DNA of 64,000 nt from Proteobacteria bacterium SG_bin5 (GCA_002083475.1 LWDI01000045.1:1-64000); one strand, 5' to 3'. Shown: positions 18,186 to 29,481, counted from the first letter of the stretch. The notes: generated by a model not told the origin, from the sequence alone. Numbers and translations are program-made.

Positions 18186-18401
18186 CTATTTTTTCGGCTT
18201 TTGATTATAGGCCATCACGACGAAATAATCCTCGCTAGCATCGATCGGGGCATTTTCGTTCTTGCCGTTCACGAGCCGGCGAAAAACGACGATATCGACA
18301 GGATCGGCCGCGGCAATCTCATAGCCTAGACTCTCTTGATCCGCCGCCCACTGCGCCGCCGAAGTCTGATCGGTAAAGACCCTGATGCGTACGTCCGTCA
18401 T
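18186..18401 (-). CDS. Hypothetical protein (71 aa)
   Basis: A soluble protein starting at the ATG at 18401 (MTDVRIRVFTDQTSAAQWAA) and ending YFVVMAYNQKPKK. It looks like a small alpha/beta fold. It lies 12 bases downstream of the 272-residue lipoprotein gene and probably belongs to the same transcript. No family is recognised. Codon use in this gene and the next two is less GC-biased than in their neighbours. Confidence 0.6.
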   Translation of the reverse strand: MTDVRIRVFTDQTSAAQWAADQESLGYEIAAADPVDIVVFRRLVNGKNENAPIDASEDYFVVMAYNQKPKK

Positions 18402-18413
18402 CGACAGGGCTCC

Positions 18414-19232
18414 TTATTTCAGCACGGCCGCCAATGCCTTTTGCCACTCATCGGGGGTCAAATAGGAAACGAGCGCGCCAGAGCGGATCGCCGTGGCGCA
18501 GGCGCTGGCCGATTCGGCCGATGAGCACCCCTTCGCGAAGCCGTCGGGCGGCGTGAGGCCCAGCGCCGTGTCGACATTCGTCAGCCGGGCCTTGTAATCG
18601 GCCGACGTCTCGATCTTCGCTGCCACCGCCTCACGATAGGTCCGGCGCTGTGCTTCGCGGGCTGTGACACCCTGCCGTTGGGCCTCGATCGCGCGGCGCA
18701 ATTCCGGGGAAGCGTTGATCTCGGAAATCTCGGCTTCCCTGGTCGCGCTCTCGCTCGTCGCGACCAGCGCCGCGCCATGCCTCGCCAGTTCCCGAGCAGC
18801 AAGGCCCGTGGCAAAATATTGAGCAACCGCGCCTCTGGCTTCGGCCGTCCCCCGGCCAGCGGTCGCCCCTCCCTTGGCGCCGAAACTCGCCATCACCGAA
18901 TAGGTATCCAGATTGGCTTCGTCATTACCCAGGAACTTGCAATTGAGCGCCAGGGCGGAAGGCGTCGGCGGCGGCGTTCCCCTTTCTACCGGGCACGGCT
19001 GCATCAGCAGGTCGCCGTTGGGCCGTGCAGCGAGTGTATTGGCCAAGAGCGGCATCAACACCAATTCCTGCCGGCTATACGCCAGCTGAATCGTCGGCAC
19101 TTGGTTTACATCCGCGCCAATCTTCAAACCGCCGACCGTATTGGTCCCGAAGATGAGCAAATTGGTGTGTTGAGGCGTGGTGCACCCCGCGAGGAACACC
19201 GCAAGCGCTCCAGCTATTTTCCGACCAAACAT
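18414..19232 (-). CDS. Putative lipoprotein, unknown function
   Basis: A 272-residue protein starting at the ATG at 19232 with a lipoprotein signal peptide (MFGRKIAGALAVFLAGCTTP; lipobox LAGC, Cys at 16). The mature part has a conserved-looking strand-rich region (IFGTNTVGGLKIGADVNQVP, IQLAYSRQELVLMPLLANT) followed by a helical C-terminus. It overlaps the upstream lipoprotein gene by 19 bases. I do not recognise the family. The context, two lipoproteins and a small soluble protein, suggests an envelope function. Confidence 0.7.
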   Translation of the reverse strand: MFGRKIAGALAVFLAGCTTPQHTNLLIFGTNTVGGLKIGADVNQVPTIQLAYSRQELVLMPLLANTLAARPNGDLLMQPCPVERGTPPPTPSALALNCKFLGNDEANLDTYSVMASFGAKGGATAGRGTAEARGAVAQYFATGLAARELARHGAALVATSESATREAEISEINASPELRRAIEAQRQGVTAREAQRRTYREAVAAKIETSADYKARLTNVDTALGLTPPDGFAKGCSSAESASACATAIRSGALVSYLTPDEWQKALAAVLK

Positions 19233-19540
19233 GCCCCCTCCACCCCTTTGATCAGCGTTTTGGCGTGCGCGAGATCGGCCTTGTCGCGCACGATTATGAC
19301 GATCCGGCAATTCTCGGGCCGGGCAAAGACGAAATCGCCGGCGTGCCAACCCAGGTAAAATCCTTCGTCGAACCCGATGCCGAGATTTCTTACCCGTGCC
19401 GCGATCAACGCGCCGCGCGTTTCTGGGTAAGTCACCCGCACCAAGCCGAAATACCAATGGTCACCACGCCCTTCATCGGCGGGCACCGTCGCACATCCGG
19501 CCAGCAGCACATTGACTGCAACGATCAAAACCTTTTTCAT
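19214..19540 (-). CDS. Small lipoprotein, unknown function
   Basis: A 108-residue protein with a lipoprotein signal (MKKVLIVAVNVLLAGCATVP; lipobox LAGC, Cys at 16). The mature domain contains WYFGLVRVTYPETRG and the aromatic segment FDEGFYLGWHAGDFVFARPE. It starts at the ATG at 19540 and its end overlaps the start of the next lipoprotein gene, so the two are probably co-expressed. No family name can be supported. Confidence 0.7.
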   Translation of the reverse strand: MKKVLIVAVNVLLAGCATVPADEGRGDHWYFGLVRVTYPETRGALIAARVRNLGIGFDEGFYLGWHAGDFVFARPENCRIVIIVRDKADLAHAKTLIKGVEGACLVGK

Positions 19541-19584
19541 TACTCATGCTGCCGAGTCGGTCTTGCCTGGTCAAGCACCAATCG

Positions 19585-19599
19585 GCACCGTAACGGTGC
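19585..19599. promoter_or_regulatory. 15-bp palindrome, possible operator
   Basis: GCACCGTAACGGTGC is a palindrome with 7-bp arms around a single central base. It lies in the 118-base space between the divergent lipoprotein gene (minus) and the 64-residue gene (plus), a position suited to an operator. There is no direct evidence of binding. Confidence 0.3.
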
Positions 19600-19658
19600 T
19601 AATTGTTTTGCGTTGGCGCGCGATCACGATTATGGTGAAGGCCTCGGGAGGTGTCGCG

Positions 19659-19853
19659 ATGCGCAAGAAGAGCATGGGGCTGGCGGCGCTGGCGCTCGTC
19701 ATGGTGGCGCTCGCCGTGCGCCATCCCTCGGCCGATATCCGCGTCCTGACGCATGATGCCGCCGACCAAGCGCCGAGCCGCGTTCAGGCCGCGGTCGATC
19801 TGGGCGTGATGGGCGTGTCGCTGCTCGTTACCTGGAGCAAGCGGCTGAACTGA
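19659..19853 (+). CDS. Small membrane-anchored or exported protein, unknown
   Basis: A 64-residue protein starting MRKKSMGLAALALVMVALAV, which reads as a signal peptide or membrane anchor, followed by a short soluble part with a second weakly hydrophobic segment (AAVDLGVMGVSLLVTWS). A ribosome-binding site (GGGAGG) lies just before the ATG at 19659. It is 42 bases upstream of the acyl-CoA ligase gene on the same strand. No function is known. Confidence 0.55.
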   Translation: MRKKSMGLAALALVMVALAVRHPSADIRVLTHDAADQAPSRVQAAVDLGVMGVSLLVTWSKRLN

Positions 19854-19895
19854 GCGCCCTTGCGTCGCGGCGCCGGGCCGCCATAGGTTGGCGCC

Positions 19896-21575
19896 ATGGA
19901 AAATGCTTGGCGCGCCGCTTATCGTCACCCGGTCGACTGGTCGACGGACTTCCCGCCGCTCTCGATGGCGGCGCTGTTCGACGATGCCGCCGCCAAGGCC
20001 GGGCAAAAGCCGCTGATCGATTTCATGGGCCGGCATTATAGCTATGCCGAGACGCTCGACGGCGCCAATCGCGTCGCCGCCGGGCTCGCCGCGCTCGGCT
20101 ATGGCAAGGGCGATCGGATCGGGTTGTTCCTGCCCAACGTCCCCCATTATCTCGCGGCTTATTACGGGATCCTCAAATTGGGGGCGACCGTCGTCAATTT
20201 CTCGCCGCTTTATACCGTCGCCGAACTGACCCACCAGGTCGCCGATTCGGGGACGAAGCTGCTCTTCACCTTGTCCGCCAAGGCGCTGCTGCCGACCGCG
20301 CTCGAGGTGCTCGAGACGTCGGCGCTCGAACGACTGGTGGTCGGCTCGGTCGCGGGGGCGCTGCCGACGGGCAAGTCGATCCTCTACCGGCTGTTCAAGC
20401 AAGCCGAGGTCGCGGCGCGACCCTCGGACCCGCGGATCATGGCCTTTTCCAAGCTGATCCATAATCGCGGCCGCTTCGCCAAGCCCGAGATTGCGCCCGA
20501 AGACGATGTCGCGCTGATCCAATATACCGGCGGCACCACGGGCACGCCCAAGGGCGCGATGCTGACGCACCAGAATCTTTCGGCCAACGCCCGCCAGGTG
20601 AACGCGATCGATCCGCACCCGGGCGCCGAGGACCGCATCCTCGGCGTGCTGCCGCTGTTCCATGTCTTCGCCAATACCTGCGTCCTCAACCGCACGGTGG
20701 TGAATGGCGGCTGCATCGTGATGCTCCCCCGCTTCAACGCCCAGCAAGCGCTAGAAGCGGTGAGCCGCGCGCGCGTGACCGCGATCCCCGGCGTGCCGAC
20801 CATGTATCAGGCGCTGCTCGATCATCCGAACCTCGCCAAGACCGATTTCTCGCGGCTGCGCGTGTGCATCTCGGGCGGGGCGCCGCTGCCCGCCGAGCTC
20901 AAGGCCAAGTTCGAGGCGGCGACGGGGGCCAAGCTGATCGAGGGCTATGGCCTGTCCGAAAGCGCGGGCGTGGTCTCGGCCAATCCTTATGAGGCGCCGG
21001 GCAAATCGGGAACGATCGGCCAGCCCATCCCCGCGACCGACGTGCGGCTGGTCGACAAGGAAGACCCCAACCGCCCCGCGCCCGAAGGCGAGCCGGGGGA
21101 AATCGTGATCGCCGGGCCGCAGATCATGAAGGGCTATTGGAACCGCCCCGATGCCGACGCCGGCGTGTTCGTGACCGACGCGGCGGGCCGCCGCTGGCTG
21201 CGCACGGGCGACGTCGGCCAGATCGACGGCGACGGCTTCGTCGCGATCGTCGATAGGCTGAAAGACATGATCTCGGTCGGCGGGTTCAAAGTGTTCCCCA
21301 GCCAGATCGAGGAGTTGCTCTACAAGCATCCGGCGGTGAAGGAGACGTTGGTGATCGGCGTCCCCGATCCCTATCGCGGCGAACAACCCCGCGCTTATGT
21401 GACGCTGAACGAGGGCGCCGAGGCCGATGGCGGCGCTCTGCGCGACTGGCTCAACCCCCAGCTCGGCAAGCATGAGCGGGTCGACGAAGTGGTCGTGCGG
21501 CTGACCATGCCCAAGACGATGATCGGCAAGCTCAGCCGCAAGGATCTGATCGCCGAAGTGCTGCCGAAGGGGTGA
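19896..21575 (+). CDS. Long-chain fatty acid or dicarboxylate CoA ligase
   Basis: A 559-residue AMP-forming acyl-CoA synthetase of the FadD/PimA group. The ATP-binding P-loop reads YTGGTTGTPKGAMLTHQN, the A5 motif EGYGLSESAGV, the A7/A8 motifs WLRTGDVGQIDGDGF and RLKDMISVGGFKVFPSQIEE, and the catalytic lysine lies in MPKTMIGKLSRKDL near the C-terminus. It activates a carboxylic acid to its acyl-CoA at the membrane or in the cytoplasm. Chain-length preference cannot be read from the sequence. It stands alone with aconitase downstream. Confidence 0.9.
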   Translation: MENAWRAAYRHPVDWSTDFPPLSMAALFDDAAAKAGQKPLIDFMGRHYSYAETLDGANRVAAGLAALGYGKGDRIGLFLPNVPHYLAAYYGILKLGATVVNFSPLYTVAELTHQVADSGTKLLFTLSAKALLPTALEVLETSALERLVVGSVAGALPTGKSILYRLFKQAEVAARPSDPRIMAFSKLIHNRGRFAKPEIAPEDDVALIQYTGGTTGTPKGAMLTHQNLSANARQVNAIDPHPGAEDRILGVLPLFHVFANTCVLNRTVVNGGCIVMLPRFNAQQALEAVSRARVTAIPGVPTMYQALLDHPNLAKTDFSRLRVCISGGAPLPAELKAKFEAATGAKLIEGYGLSESAGVVSANPYEAPGKSGTIGQPIPATDVRLVDKEDPNRPAPEGEPGEIVIAGPQIMKGYWNRPDADAGVFVTDAAGRRWLRTGDVGQIDGDGFVAIVDRLKDMISVGGFKVFPSQIEELLYKHPAVKETLVIGVPDPYRGEQPRAYVTLNEGAEADGGALRDWLNPQLGKHERVDEVVVRLTMPKTMIGKLSRKDLIAEVLPKG

Positions 21576-21627
21576 ACGCTGGCGTCAAAGCAGCGCCCGG
21601 CCCTCGAACATTCCTTACCACCAACCC

Positions 21628-21708
21628 GTCGCCCCGTGCTTGGCACGGGGCTTGGCTATCTTCCTTCCGGCGCGAGGCAGGCTCGCCCCGTGTCAAGCAC
21701 GGGGCGAC
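21628..21708. repeat. Dispersed REP-like inverted repeat, family A, copy 2
   Basis: Outer arms GTCGCCCCGTGCTTGGCACG and the inverse ending CGTGTCAAGCACGGGGCGAC flank a short spacer that includes CTTGG and GGCAGG. It sits in the 302-base gap between the acyl-CoA ligase and aconitase genes. The rest of the gap (21709-21877) holds no gene, only the presumed aconitase promoter region. Confidence 0.8.
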
Positions 21709-21877
21709 GATGAGGGCCGTGTAAGAGGCGACCAGGGTGGCCCCCTTTGCAAGTTCCTGCCCCCACGACCCGCCCTTACCCCCTCCCCCCTTGCAATCGC
21801 GCGCCAGCTTGGCCAATCGCTGGCGCATCTTCGCGGCGCCGCGCGCCGCTCACGCGCATCAATCGGAAAGGACGCCC

Positions 21878-24546
<2,669 letters not shown>

Positions 24547-24550
<4 letters not shown>

Positions 24551-24786
24551 TCTGGGCGATCGAGCTCGTCGGCTGGGCCGGGGCGATAACGATTCTGGCC
24601 GCCTATCTGCTGGTCTCCACCGGGCGGCTTTCGGGCCAATCGGCGGTGTTCCAGTGGATGAACGTGGGCGGCGCGGCTGGCTTCATCGTGAATAGCGGCT
24701 ATCACGGCGCGGTGCCTTCGACCGCGCTCAACGTGGTGTGGATGATGATCGGGCTGGCGACCTTGTGGCGGTTGCGGGGGCGGTAA
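24547..24786 (+). CDS. CBU_0592-like small membrane protein
   Basis: A 79-residue protein beginning at a GTG that overlaps the aconitase stop (GTGA). It has two to three hydrophobic helices: [39 protein letters not shown], and [19 protein letters not shown]. The layout, with GWxGA at the start and NxxxGxGF-type centre and an NxxWxxIG third helix, fits the CBU_0592 family of small membrane proteins of unknown function. Coupling to acnA is seen in the sequence; its meaning is not known. Confidence 0.78.
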
Positions 24787-24901
24787 GCTCCCGTCATTCA
24801 ACCGCCCCGCCACTCCTTCCCCGGCGAAGGCCGGGGCGCTGCACCGCGCGGGTGGCTATTCGAGCGCGCTAAAGGTGCAAGCGGGCAACTAGGTGGCGCG
24901 C

Positions 24902-26293
24902 CTACCGCCCCGCCACCGCCCTCGGCCTCGCGTAGAGAAAATACACCGCCAGCCCGCCCGAATTCCATAACAGGAAATAAAGCTGCGTCTTGCTCGGCAG
25001 GCTCGCGAACAAATAGCAGCAGCCCAGCACCCCCGCCGCCGCGACCGGCACCCCCAAGGGCGCGCGGAAGCGGCGCTCGGCCTCGGGCGCGCGGACGCGC
25101 TGCACGATCAGGCAGACGCACACCGCGATGAACGCGGCGAGCGTCCCCGCGTTCGCGAGCGCGGCGATCTCGCCCAGCGGCAAGAGCCCCGCGATCACGC
25201 TCACGATCAGCGCGGTCACCGCCGTGATCAGCACCGGCGTGCCTCGCTTCGAAACCCGCGCGAGTCCCTGCGGCAACAACCCGTCGCGCGCCATGGTGAA
25301 GAAGATGCGGCTCTGGCCATAGAGGAACGCGAGCAGCACCGTCGGCAGCGCGATCACCGCGCTCGCTTCCAAAAAAATCGCCGCCTCGCGCTGGCCGACG
25401 CCGCGCAGGATCAGCGCCAGCGGCTCGGCGCTCGCCGCGAATTTGGCGTAGCTCAGCGCCCCCACCGCCGCCACCGCGACCAGCATATAGATCGCGACGC
25501 ACGCCAGCATCGAACCAACGATGCCGATCGCCAGATCGCGCCCCGGATTCTTGGTCTCCTCCGCCGCCGTCGAGATCGCGTCGAAGCCGTAGAAAGCGAA
25601 AAAGATGATCGCCGCCGCCGCCATCACCCCGCGCTCGGCGCCACCCTGGAGCGACTTGCCGAAGCCATAGGGCATGAACGGCTCCAAATTGCGCCCGTCG
25701 AAATAAGGCAGCGCCACCGCGACGAACACCGCCAAAGCGATGAGCTTCACGATCACCAGCACCGCGTTCAGCGTCGCGCTCTCGCGCGTCCCCAGCATCA
25801 GCAGTCCGGCGACGACCGCGATGATGAATACCGCCGGCAGATTGACCACCCCGCCCGCCTCTGGCCCGTTCGCCAAGGCGGCGGGAAACCCCACCAGCCG
25901 TTCGAGCAAAGGTGCGGCATGGCCCGACCAGCCGACCGCGACCGTCGAGACGACGAGCGAATATTCCAGGATCAGGCTCCAGCCGATCACCCAGGCGATC
26001 ACCTCGCCCAGCACGACATAGCTATAGGTGTAAGCGCTGCCCGAGGCCGGGATCATCGTCGCGAGTTCGGCATAGGCGAGCGCGGCGCAAGCGCAGATCG
26101 CGCCCGCGATCACGAACGACAGGATCACCGCCGGCCCCGCGAGCCCCGCGCCCACCCCGATCAGCGTCAAAATGCCGGTGCCGACGATCGCCCCCACCCC
26201 GAGCGCGACCAAATGCGGCCAACCGAGCGTGCGCGCGAGCGCTTGATGGTCGCGTCCGCTCTCGATCGCCTTCTTGCGCAACAAACCGGCCAT
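24902..26293 (-). CDS. APC-family amino-acid permease
   Basis: A 463-residue transporter with about 12 membrane helices. The first helix carries the substrate-binding GVGAIVGTGILTLIGVGAG, the second ELATMIPASGSAYTYSYVVL, and helix 6 FFAFYGFDAISTAAEETKNP, which are the hallmarks of the APC superfamily, near the cationic amino-acid transporter group. It probably imports or exchanges amino acids at the inner membrane. The start is the ATG at 26293 (MAGLLRKKAIES). It is divergent from isovaleryl-CoA dehydrogenase with 84 bases between, an arrangement compatible with branched amino-acid use, but specificity is unproven. Confidence 0.9.
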   Translation of the reverse strand: MAGLLRKKAIESGRDHQALARTLGWPHLVALGVGAIVGTGILTLIGVGAGLAGPAVILSFVIAGAICACAALAYAELATMIPASGSAYTYSYVVLGEVIAWVIGWSLILEYSLVVSTVAVGWSGHAAPLLERLVGFPAALANGPEAGGVVNLPAVFIIAVVAGLLMLGTRESATLNAVLVIVKLIALAVFVAVALPYFDGRNLEPFMPYGFGKSLQGGAERGVMAAAAIIFFAFYGFDAISTAAEETKNPGRDLAIGIVGSMLACVAIYMLVAVAAVGALSYAKFAASAEPLALILRGVGQREAAIFLEASAVIALPTVLLAFLYGQSRIFFTMARDGLLPQGLARVSKRGTPVLITAVTALIVSVIAGLLPLGEIAALANAGTLAAFIAVCVCLIVQRVRAPEAERRFRAPLGVPVAAAGVLGCCYLFASLPSKTQLYFLLWNSGGLAVYFLYARPRAVAGR

Positions 26294-26377
26294 TGGCACC
26301 CCTCTTTTCGCCGTCTATGGCGGCGCTCGACTTGCCTGCTAAGCGGCGGGCGCGGTTGGAACAAGTGGGAGAGCAAG

Positions 26378-27535
26378 ATGGACGTGGCCCTTGATTTCGC
26401 GCTCGGCGACACCGCCGACATGATCCGCGAGAGCACGCGCCGCTTCGCGCAAGACCAGATCGCCCCGCTCGCCGCGCGGATCGACGCCGAGGATTGGTTC
26501 CCGCGCGACGAACTCTGGCCGGCGATGGGCGCCCTGGGCCTGCACGGCATCACCGTGCCCGAGGCCGATGGCGGGCTCGGCCTCGGCTATCTCGAACATG
26601 TGATCGCGTGCGAGGAAGTGGCGCGCGCCTCGGCTTCGATCGGGCTTTCCTATGGCGCGCATTCCAATCTGTGCGTCAACCAGATCGCGCGCTGGGGGAA
26701 TTCCGAGCAAAAGGCCAAATATCTCCCCAAGCTGATCTCGGGCGAGCATGTCGGCAGCCTCGCCATGTCGGAGGCGGGCGCGGGATCGGACGTGGTGGGC
26801 ATGAAGCTGCGCGCCGATAAGGTGCAGGGCGGCTATGTGCTCAACGGCACCAAATTCTGGATCACCAACGCGGCTTATGCCGACACGCTCGTCGTCTATG
26901 CCAAGACCGACCCGCAAGGCGGCTCGCGCGGGATCACGACGTTCCTGATCGAGCGCGACATGCCGGGCTTTTCGATCGGGCAGAAGATCGACAAAATGGG
27001 CATGCGCGGCTCGCCGACCGCCGAGCTGGTTTTCACCGATTGCGAGGTGCCGCAAGAAAACGTGATGGGCCCCGAAAATGGCGGGGTCGGCGTGCTGATG
27101 TCGGGCCTGGATTATGAGCGCGCGGTGCTCGCCGGCATTCAGCTGGGGGTGATGCAGGCGTGCCTCGACGTCGTGCTGCCCTATGTGCGCGAGCGCCGTC
27201 AGTTCGGCCAGGCGATCGGCGGCTTCCAGCTGATGCAAGCGAAGATCGCCGACATGTATGTCGCGCTGAGTTCGGCGCGGGCCTATGTCTATGCCGTCGC
27301 CAAGGCGTGCGACGCGGGCAAGACGACACGCTTCGACGCGGCCGGGGCGATCCTGCTCGCCAGCGAGAATGCGGTGAAGGTCGCGCTCGAGGCGGTGCAG
27401 GCGCTGGGCGGCGCGGGCTATACCAAGGATTGGCCGGTCGAACGTTACTTACGCGACGCCAAGCTGCTCGACATTGGTGCTGGCACCAACGAAATCCGCC
27501 GGATGCTGATCGGGCGCGAGCTGATCGGGGCGTGA
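26378..27535 (+). CDS. ivd: Isovaleryl-CoA dehydrogenase
   Basis: A 385-residue flavin acyl-CoA dehydrogenase. FAD-binding segments (LAMSEAGAGSDVVGMKLRA, KFWITNAAYADTLVVYAKT) and the C-terminal QALGGAGYTKDWPVERYLRD, IGAGTNEIRRMLIGRELIG are present. The Glu at residue 247 in SGLDYERAVLAG is at the position used as catalytic base by isovaleryl-CoA dehydrogenases and not by the short- or medium-chain enzymes. The enzyme acts in leucine breakdown. The start is the ATG at 26378 with GGGAGAG upstream. The carboxylase and hydratase genes of the pathway are not next to it in this window. Confidence 0.93.
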   Translation: MDVALDFALGDTADMIRESTRRFAQDQIAPLAARIDAEDWFPRDELWPAMGALGLHGITVPEADGGLGLGYLEHVIACEEVARASASIGLSYGAHSNLCVNQIARWGNSEQKAKYLPKLISGEHVGSLAMSEAGAGSDVVGMKLRADKVQGGYVLNGTKFWITNAAYADTLVVYAKTDPQGGSRGITTFLIERDMPGFSIGQKIDKMGMRGSPTAELVFTDCEVPQENVMGPENGGVGVLMSGLDYERAVLAGIQLGVMQACLDVVLPYVRERRQFGQAIGGFQLMQAKIADMYVALSSARAYVYAVAKACDAGKTTRFDAAGAILLASENAVKVALEAVQALGGAGYTKDWPVERYLRDAKLLDIGAGTNEIRRMLIGRELIGA

Positions 27536-27566
27536 CGACTTAAGGCATCAATAGTTCATCCAATTT

Positions 27567-27652
27567 CGTCATGGCGCGTAGCGACGAAGCCATCCAGTCC
27601 CCGGGCGGCCGCTGGATTGCTTCGCCCGGCTGGCGCCGGGCTCGCATTGACG
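27567..27652. repeat. Dispersed inverted repeat, family B
   Basis: The left arm (CGTCATGGCGCGTAGCGACG, continuing AAGCCATCCAG) and the right arm (CTGGATTGCTTCGCCCGG through GCATTGACG) are imperfect inverted copies with a GC-rich centre. It is one of two neighbouring repeats that fill the 291-base gap downstream of isovaleryl-CoA dehydrogenase. Confidence 0.65.
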
Positions 27653-27690
27653 AGGTTGGTTCCGATCTGATGCGTCAACGCCGATAGAGA

Positions 27691-27779
27691 GCCGTTCGCC
27701 CTGAGCTCGTCGAAGGGCCGTACTTCTGAACGACCGTCGACAAGAAAAACGGTGCTTCGACAAGCTCAGCACGAACGGC
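27691..27779. repeat. Dispersed inverted repeat, family C
   Basis: The left arm begins GCCGTTCGCCCTGAGCTCGT and the right arm ends GCTCAGCACGAACGGC; they are imperfect inverse complements about 28 bases long. Pieces of the same family (TGAGCTTGTCGAAGCAC and CCGAGCAACGTCGAAGGGC) recur around 57480-57520 and 57880-57905. It may act as a bidirectional terminator between the convergent ivd and phosphoesterase genes. Confidence 0.7.
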
Positions 27780-27826
27780 AGGGACGTGATCCCGATTTGC
27801 GTCGCTTGCGCTAATGACGCCCCACC

Positions 27827-28555
27827 CTAGCCCATCTCGCGCACGCGCACGTCGAGCCGGTCGCCCGCGATCACCAATTCGTTGAACGAGGGCCGCGTCG
27901 CGCGCACGCGTTCCGACAGCGTGCCCGCGCCGATCAGCCGCACGACGCCGCCCGCCACCTCGTGCGCCACGTCATAGGGATCATGGACATGGCCGGTGAG
28001 CACCGCGCGCGCGCCGGCGGCGGCGAGTTCGACCAGCGCCCCCGCCCCGCCGCGGGTGCGCGCGCTGCTCCGCGTTCCCGCCTCGACCAGCGGATGGTGA
28101 CAGGCGACGAGCATGAAATCCTCCTCCGGAACGCCCTCGGCGAGCCGGAGCGCGGCGGCGAGCTGCGCGCGGCTGACATGCCCCTTCGACCAATTGAGCC
28201 GCCACTGGAAGCGCGCGGTGGTGCGCAAGGGAACGACCGCCACGCCCTTCACCGCGAGCGGCCGCTCGACCAGCCGCTCGAGCCGGACATAGCGCGCATA
28301 GGGCCGCACGAAGCGCGCCCAGGGGTTGAAATAGGGCAGATCGTGATTGCCCACCTCGACCGTCACCGGCACGCCCAACCCATCGAGCCAGGCGGCGGCG
28401 GCCTCGAACTCGGGGCGGCGCGCGCGCATCGTCAAGTCGCCGGTCATGATCACCGCGTCGGGGCGCTCGGCATGGACGGTTCGCGTGAACCAGGCGACGG
28501 CGGCCTTGTCCTCCGCGCCGAAATGCACGTCGCTGACGTGGAAGAGGCGCGGCAT
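27827..28555 (-). CDS. Calcineurin-like metallophosphoesterase
   Basis: A 242-residue phosphoesterase with the ordered metal motifs FHVSDVHFG, VIMTGDLTMRA, VEVGNHDLPYF, LVACHHPLVEAG and LTGHVHDPYD, typical of the cAMP phosphodiesterase/Icc-like class III group. It starts at the ATG at 28555, sharing one base with the stop of the lipid-kinase-like gene (TGATG), so the two are probably translated together. The substrate could be a phospholipid headgroup, a cyclic nucleotide or other phosphoester; coupling to a lipid kinase favours the first as a hypothesis. Confidence 0.86.
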   Translation of the reverse strand: MPRLFHVSDVHFGAEDKAAVAWFTRTVHAERPDAVIMTGDLTMRARRPEFEAAAAWLDGLGVPVTVEVGNHDLPYFNPWARFVRPYARYVRLERLVERPLAVKGVAVVPLRTTARFQWRLNWSKGHVSRAQLAAALRLAEGVPEEDFMLVACHHPLVEAGTRSSARTRGGAGALVELAAAGARAVLTGHVHDPYDVAHEVAGGVVRLIGAGTLSERVRATRPSFNELVIAGDRLDVRVREMG

Positions 28556-29376
28556 CAGGCGGTCTGCAGAAATTGCGGCCGGGTTTCGCCCGCGCGGATC
28601 ACGACCTCGGGATCGATCATCACCGGTTCGCCGTCGAACAATGCGAGCACCGGGCGGCGCTCGGCGGTGCGCAGTTCGGGGGCGTAAATCTCGGTGACGG
28701 CGGCGGCGCGCACCCAATCGCCGGTCAGAAATTCCCAGCCGAGCGCGAGGATCGAGCGCCAGTCGCGCGCGTCGATCGCGGCGATCCGCAAGCGGCGCTC
28801 GACCGCCTGGACGAACACCGCCTGCACCCCGCGCGGCAGGCCCGCGACCCCCTTCAGCCGCAAGCCGCGTCCGAAGGTGCGCCCCCAGGCGCCGCGCGCG
28901 GCGCGCAGCATCTGCCCGATCCGCCCGGCGCGCGCCGCCTCGCGCGCGCGGACCCAGCTCGCCGCGGGGCCGAGGATCAGCCCGACGAAAGCGCGGTGCG
29001 GCCCCGCCTCGACATAGGGCAGCGCGATCGGCCGCGCGGCCTGGTGCGCGGCATGGAGGATCGCGGCGGGCTCGGCCTCGCCGTGGAGGAGCTTGGCGAG
29101 CAAATTCATCGTCCCGCCCGGCAGGATCAGCAGCGCGCCGTGCCACTCGGCGAGCGCGCAAGCGGCGGCGTTGATCGTGCCGTCGCCCGCGAACAGCACC
29201 ACCGTGTCGATCCCCGCCGAATCGAGCGTGCCGGGCTGGGGCAGATCCTCCTCGGGAAAGCGCGTCCGCCCGCCGAGCTCGAGCCCGCGCTCGGCGAATA
29301 GCGCTTCGAGCGCTTCGCATTTCTCCGCGCTCGCCGAGCCCGAGCCGGGATTGGTGATGAACCATAAACGCTGCAT
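28555..29376 (-). CDS. Diacylglycerol/sphingosine kinase-like protein (DagK/LCB5 fold)
   Basis: A 273-residue protein beginning MQRLWFITNPGSGSAS. The nucleotide-binding motifs NPGSGSA and VVLFAGDGTINAAA, then ILPGGTMNLLAKLL, match the GGDGT and P-loop replacement motifs of the diacylglycerol kinase catalytic family. The canonical first Gly of GGDGT is Ala here (AGDGT). In sphingolipid-making bacteria such proteins may phosphorylate long-chain bases or diacylglycerol. The start at the ATG at 29376 is preferred over the longer frame (29412), which lacks family similarity. Confidence 0.85.
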   Translation of the reverse strand: MQRLWFITNPGSGSASAEKCEALEALFAERGLELGGRTRFPEEDLPQPGTLDSAGIDTVVLFAGDGTINAAACALAEWHGALLILPGGTMNLLAKLLHGEAEPAAILHAAHQAARPIALPYVEAGPHRAFVGLILGPAASWVRAREAARAGRIGQMLRAARGAWGRTFGRGLRLKGVAGLPRGVQAVFVQAVERRLRIAAIDARDWRSILALGWEFLTGDWVRAAAVTEIYAPELRTAERRPVLALFDGEPVMIDPEVVIRAGETRPQFLQTA

Positions 29377-29451
29377 GGGCGCCTCAACGCGGGGCGCGCG
29401 CGAAGGTGCCACGGCGCGCTGCGCTTGGTCGCCCCGATCGACATTTAAGTA

Positions 29452-29471
29452 CCTCCCCGCTCACGGGGAGG
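29452..29471 (-). terminator. GC hairpin downstream of tspO
   Basis: On the minus strand CCTCCCCG pairs perfectly with CGGGGAGG around the loop TGAG, 11 bases after the tspO stop, followed by TACTTAAATG. The T-run is weak. The sequence also matches the ends of the family D elements at 57597 and 63234, so it may be a decayed repeat that acts as a terminator at the outer edge of the photosynthesis cluster. Confidence 0.5.
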
Positions 29472-29481
29472 ACTGGGCTGC

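Noticed and set aside
24815..24850. Short CCCCGGCGAAGGCCGGGGC hairpin after the CBU_0592-like gene
   Set aside because: Good stem, but no T-tract and too short to assign to one of the repeat families with confidence; it may simply be a decayed repeat.
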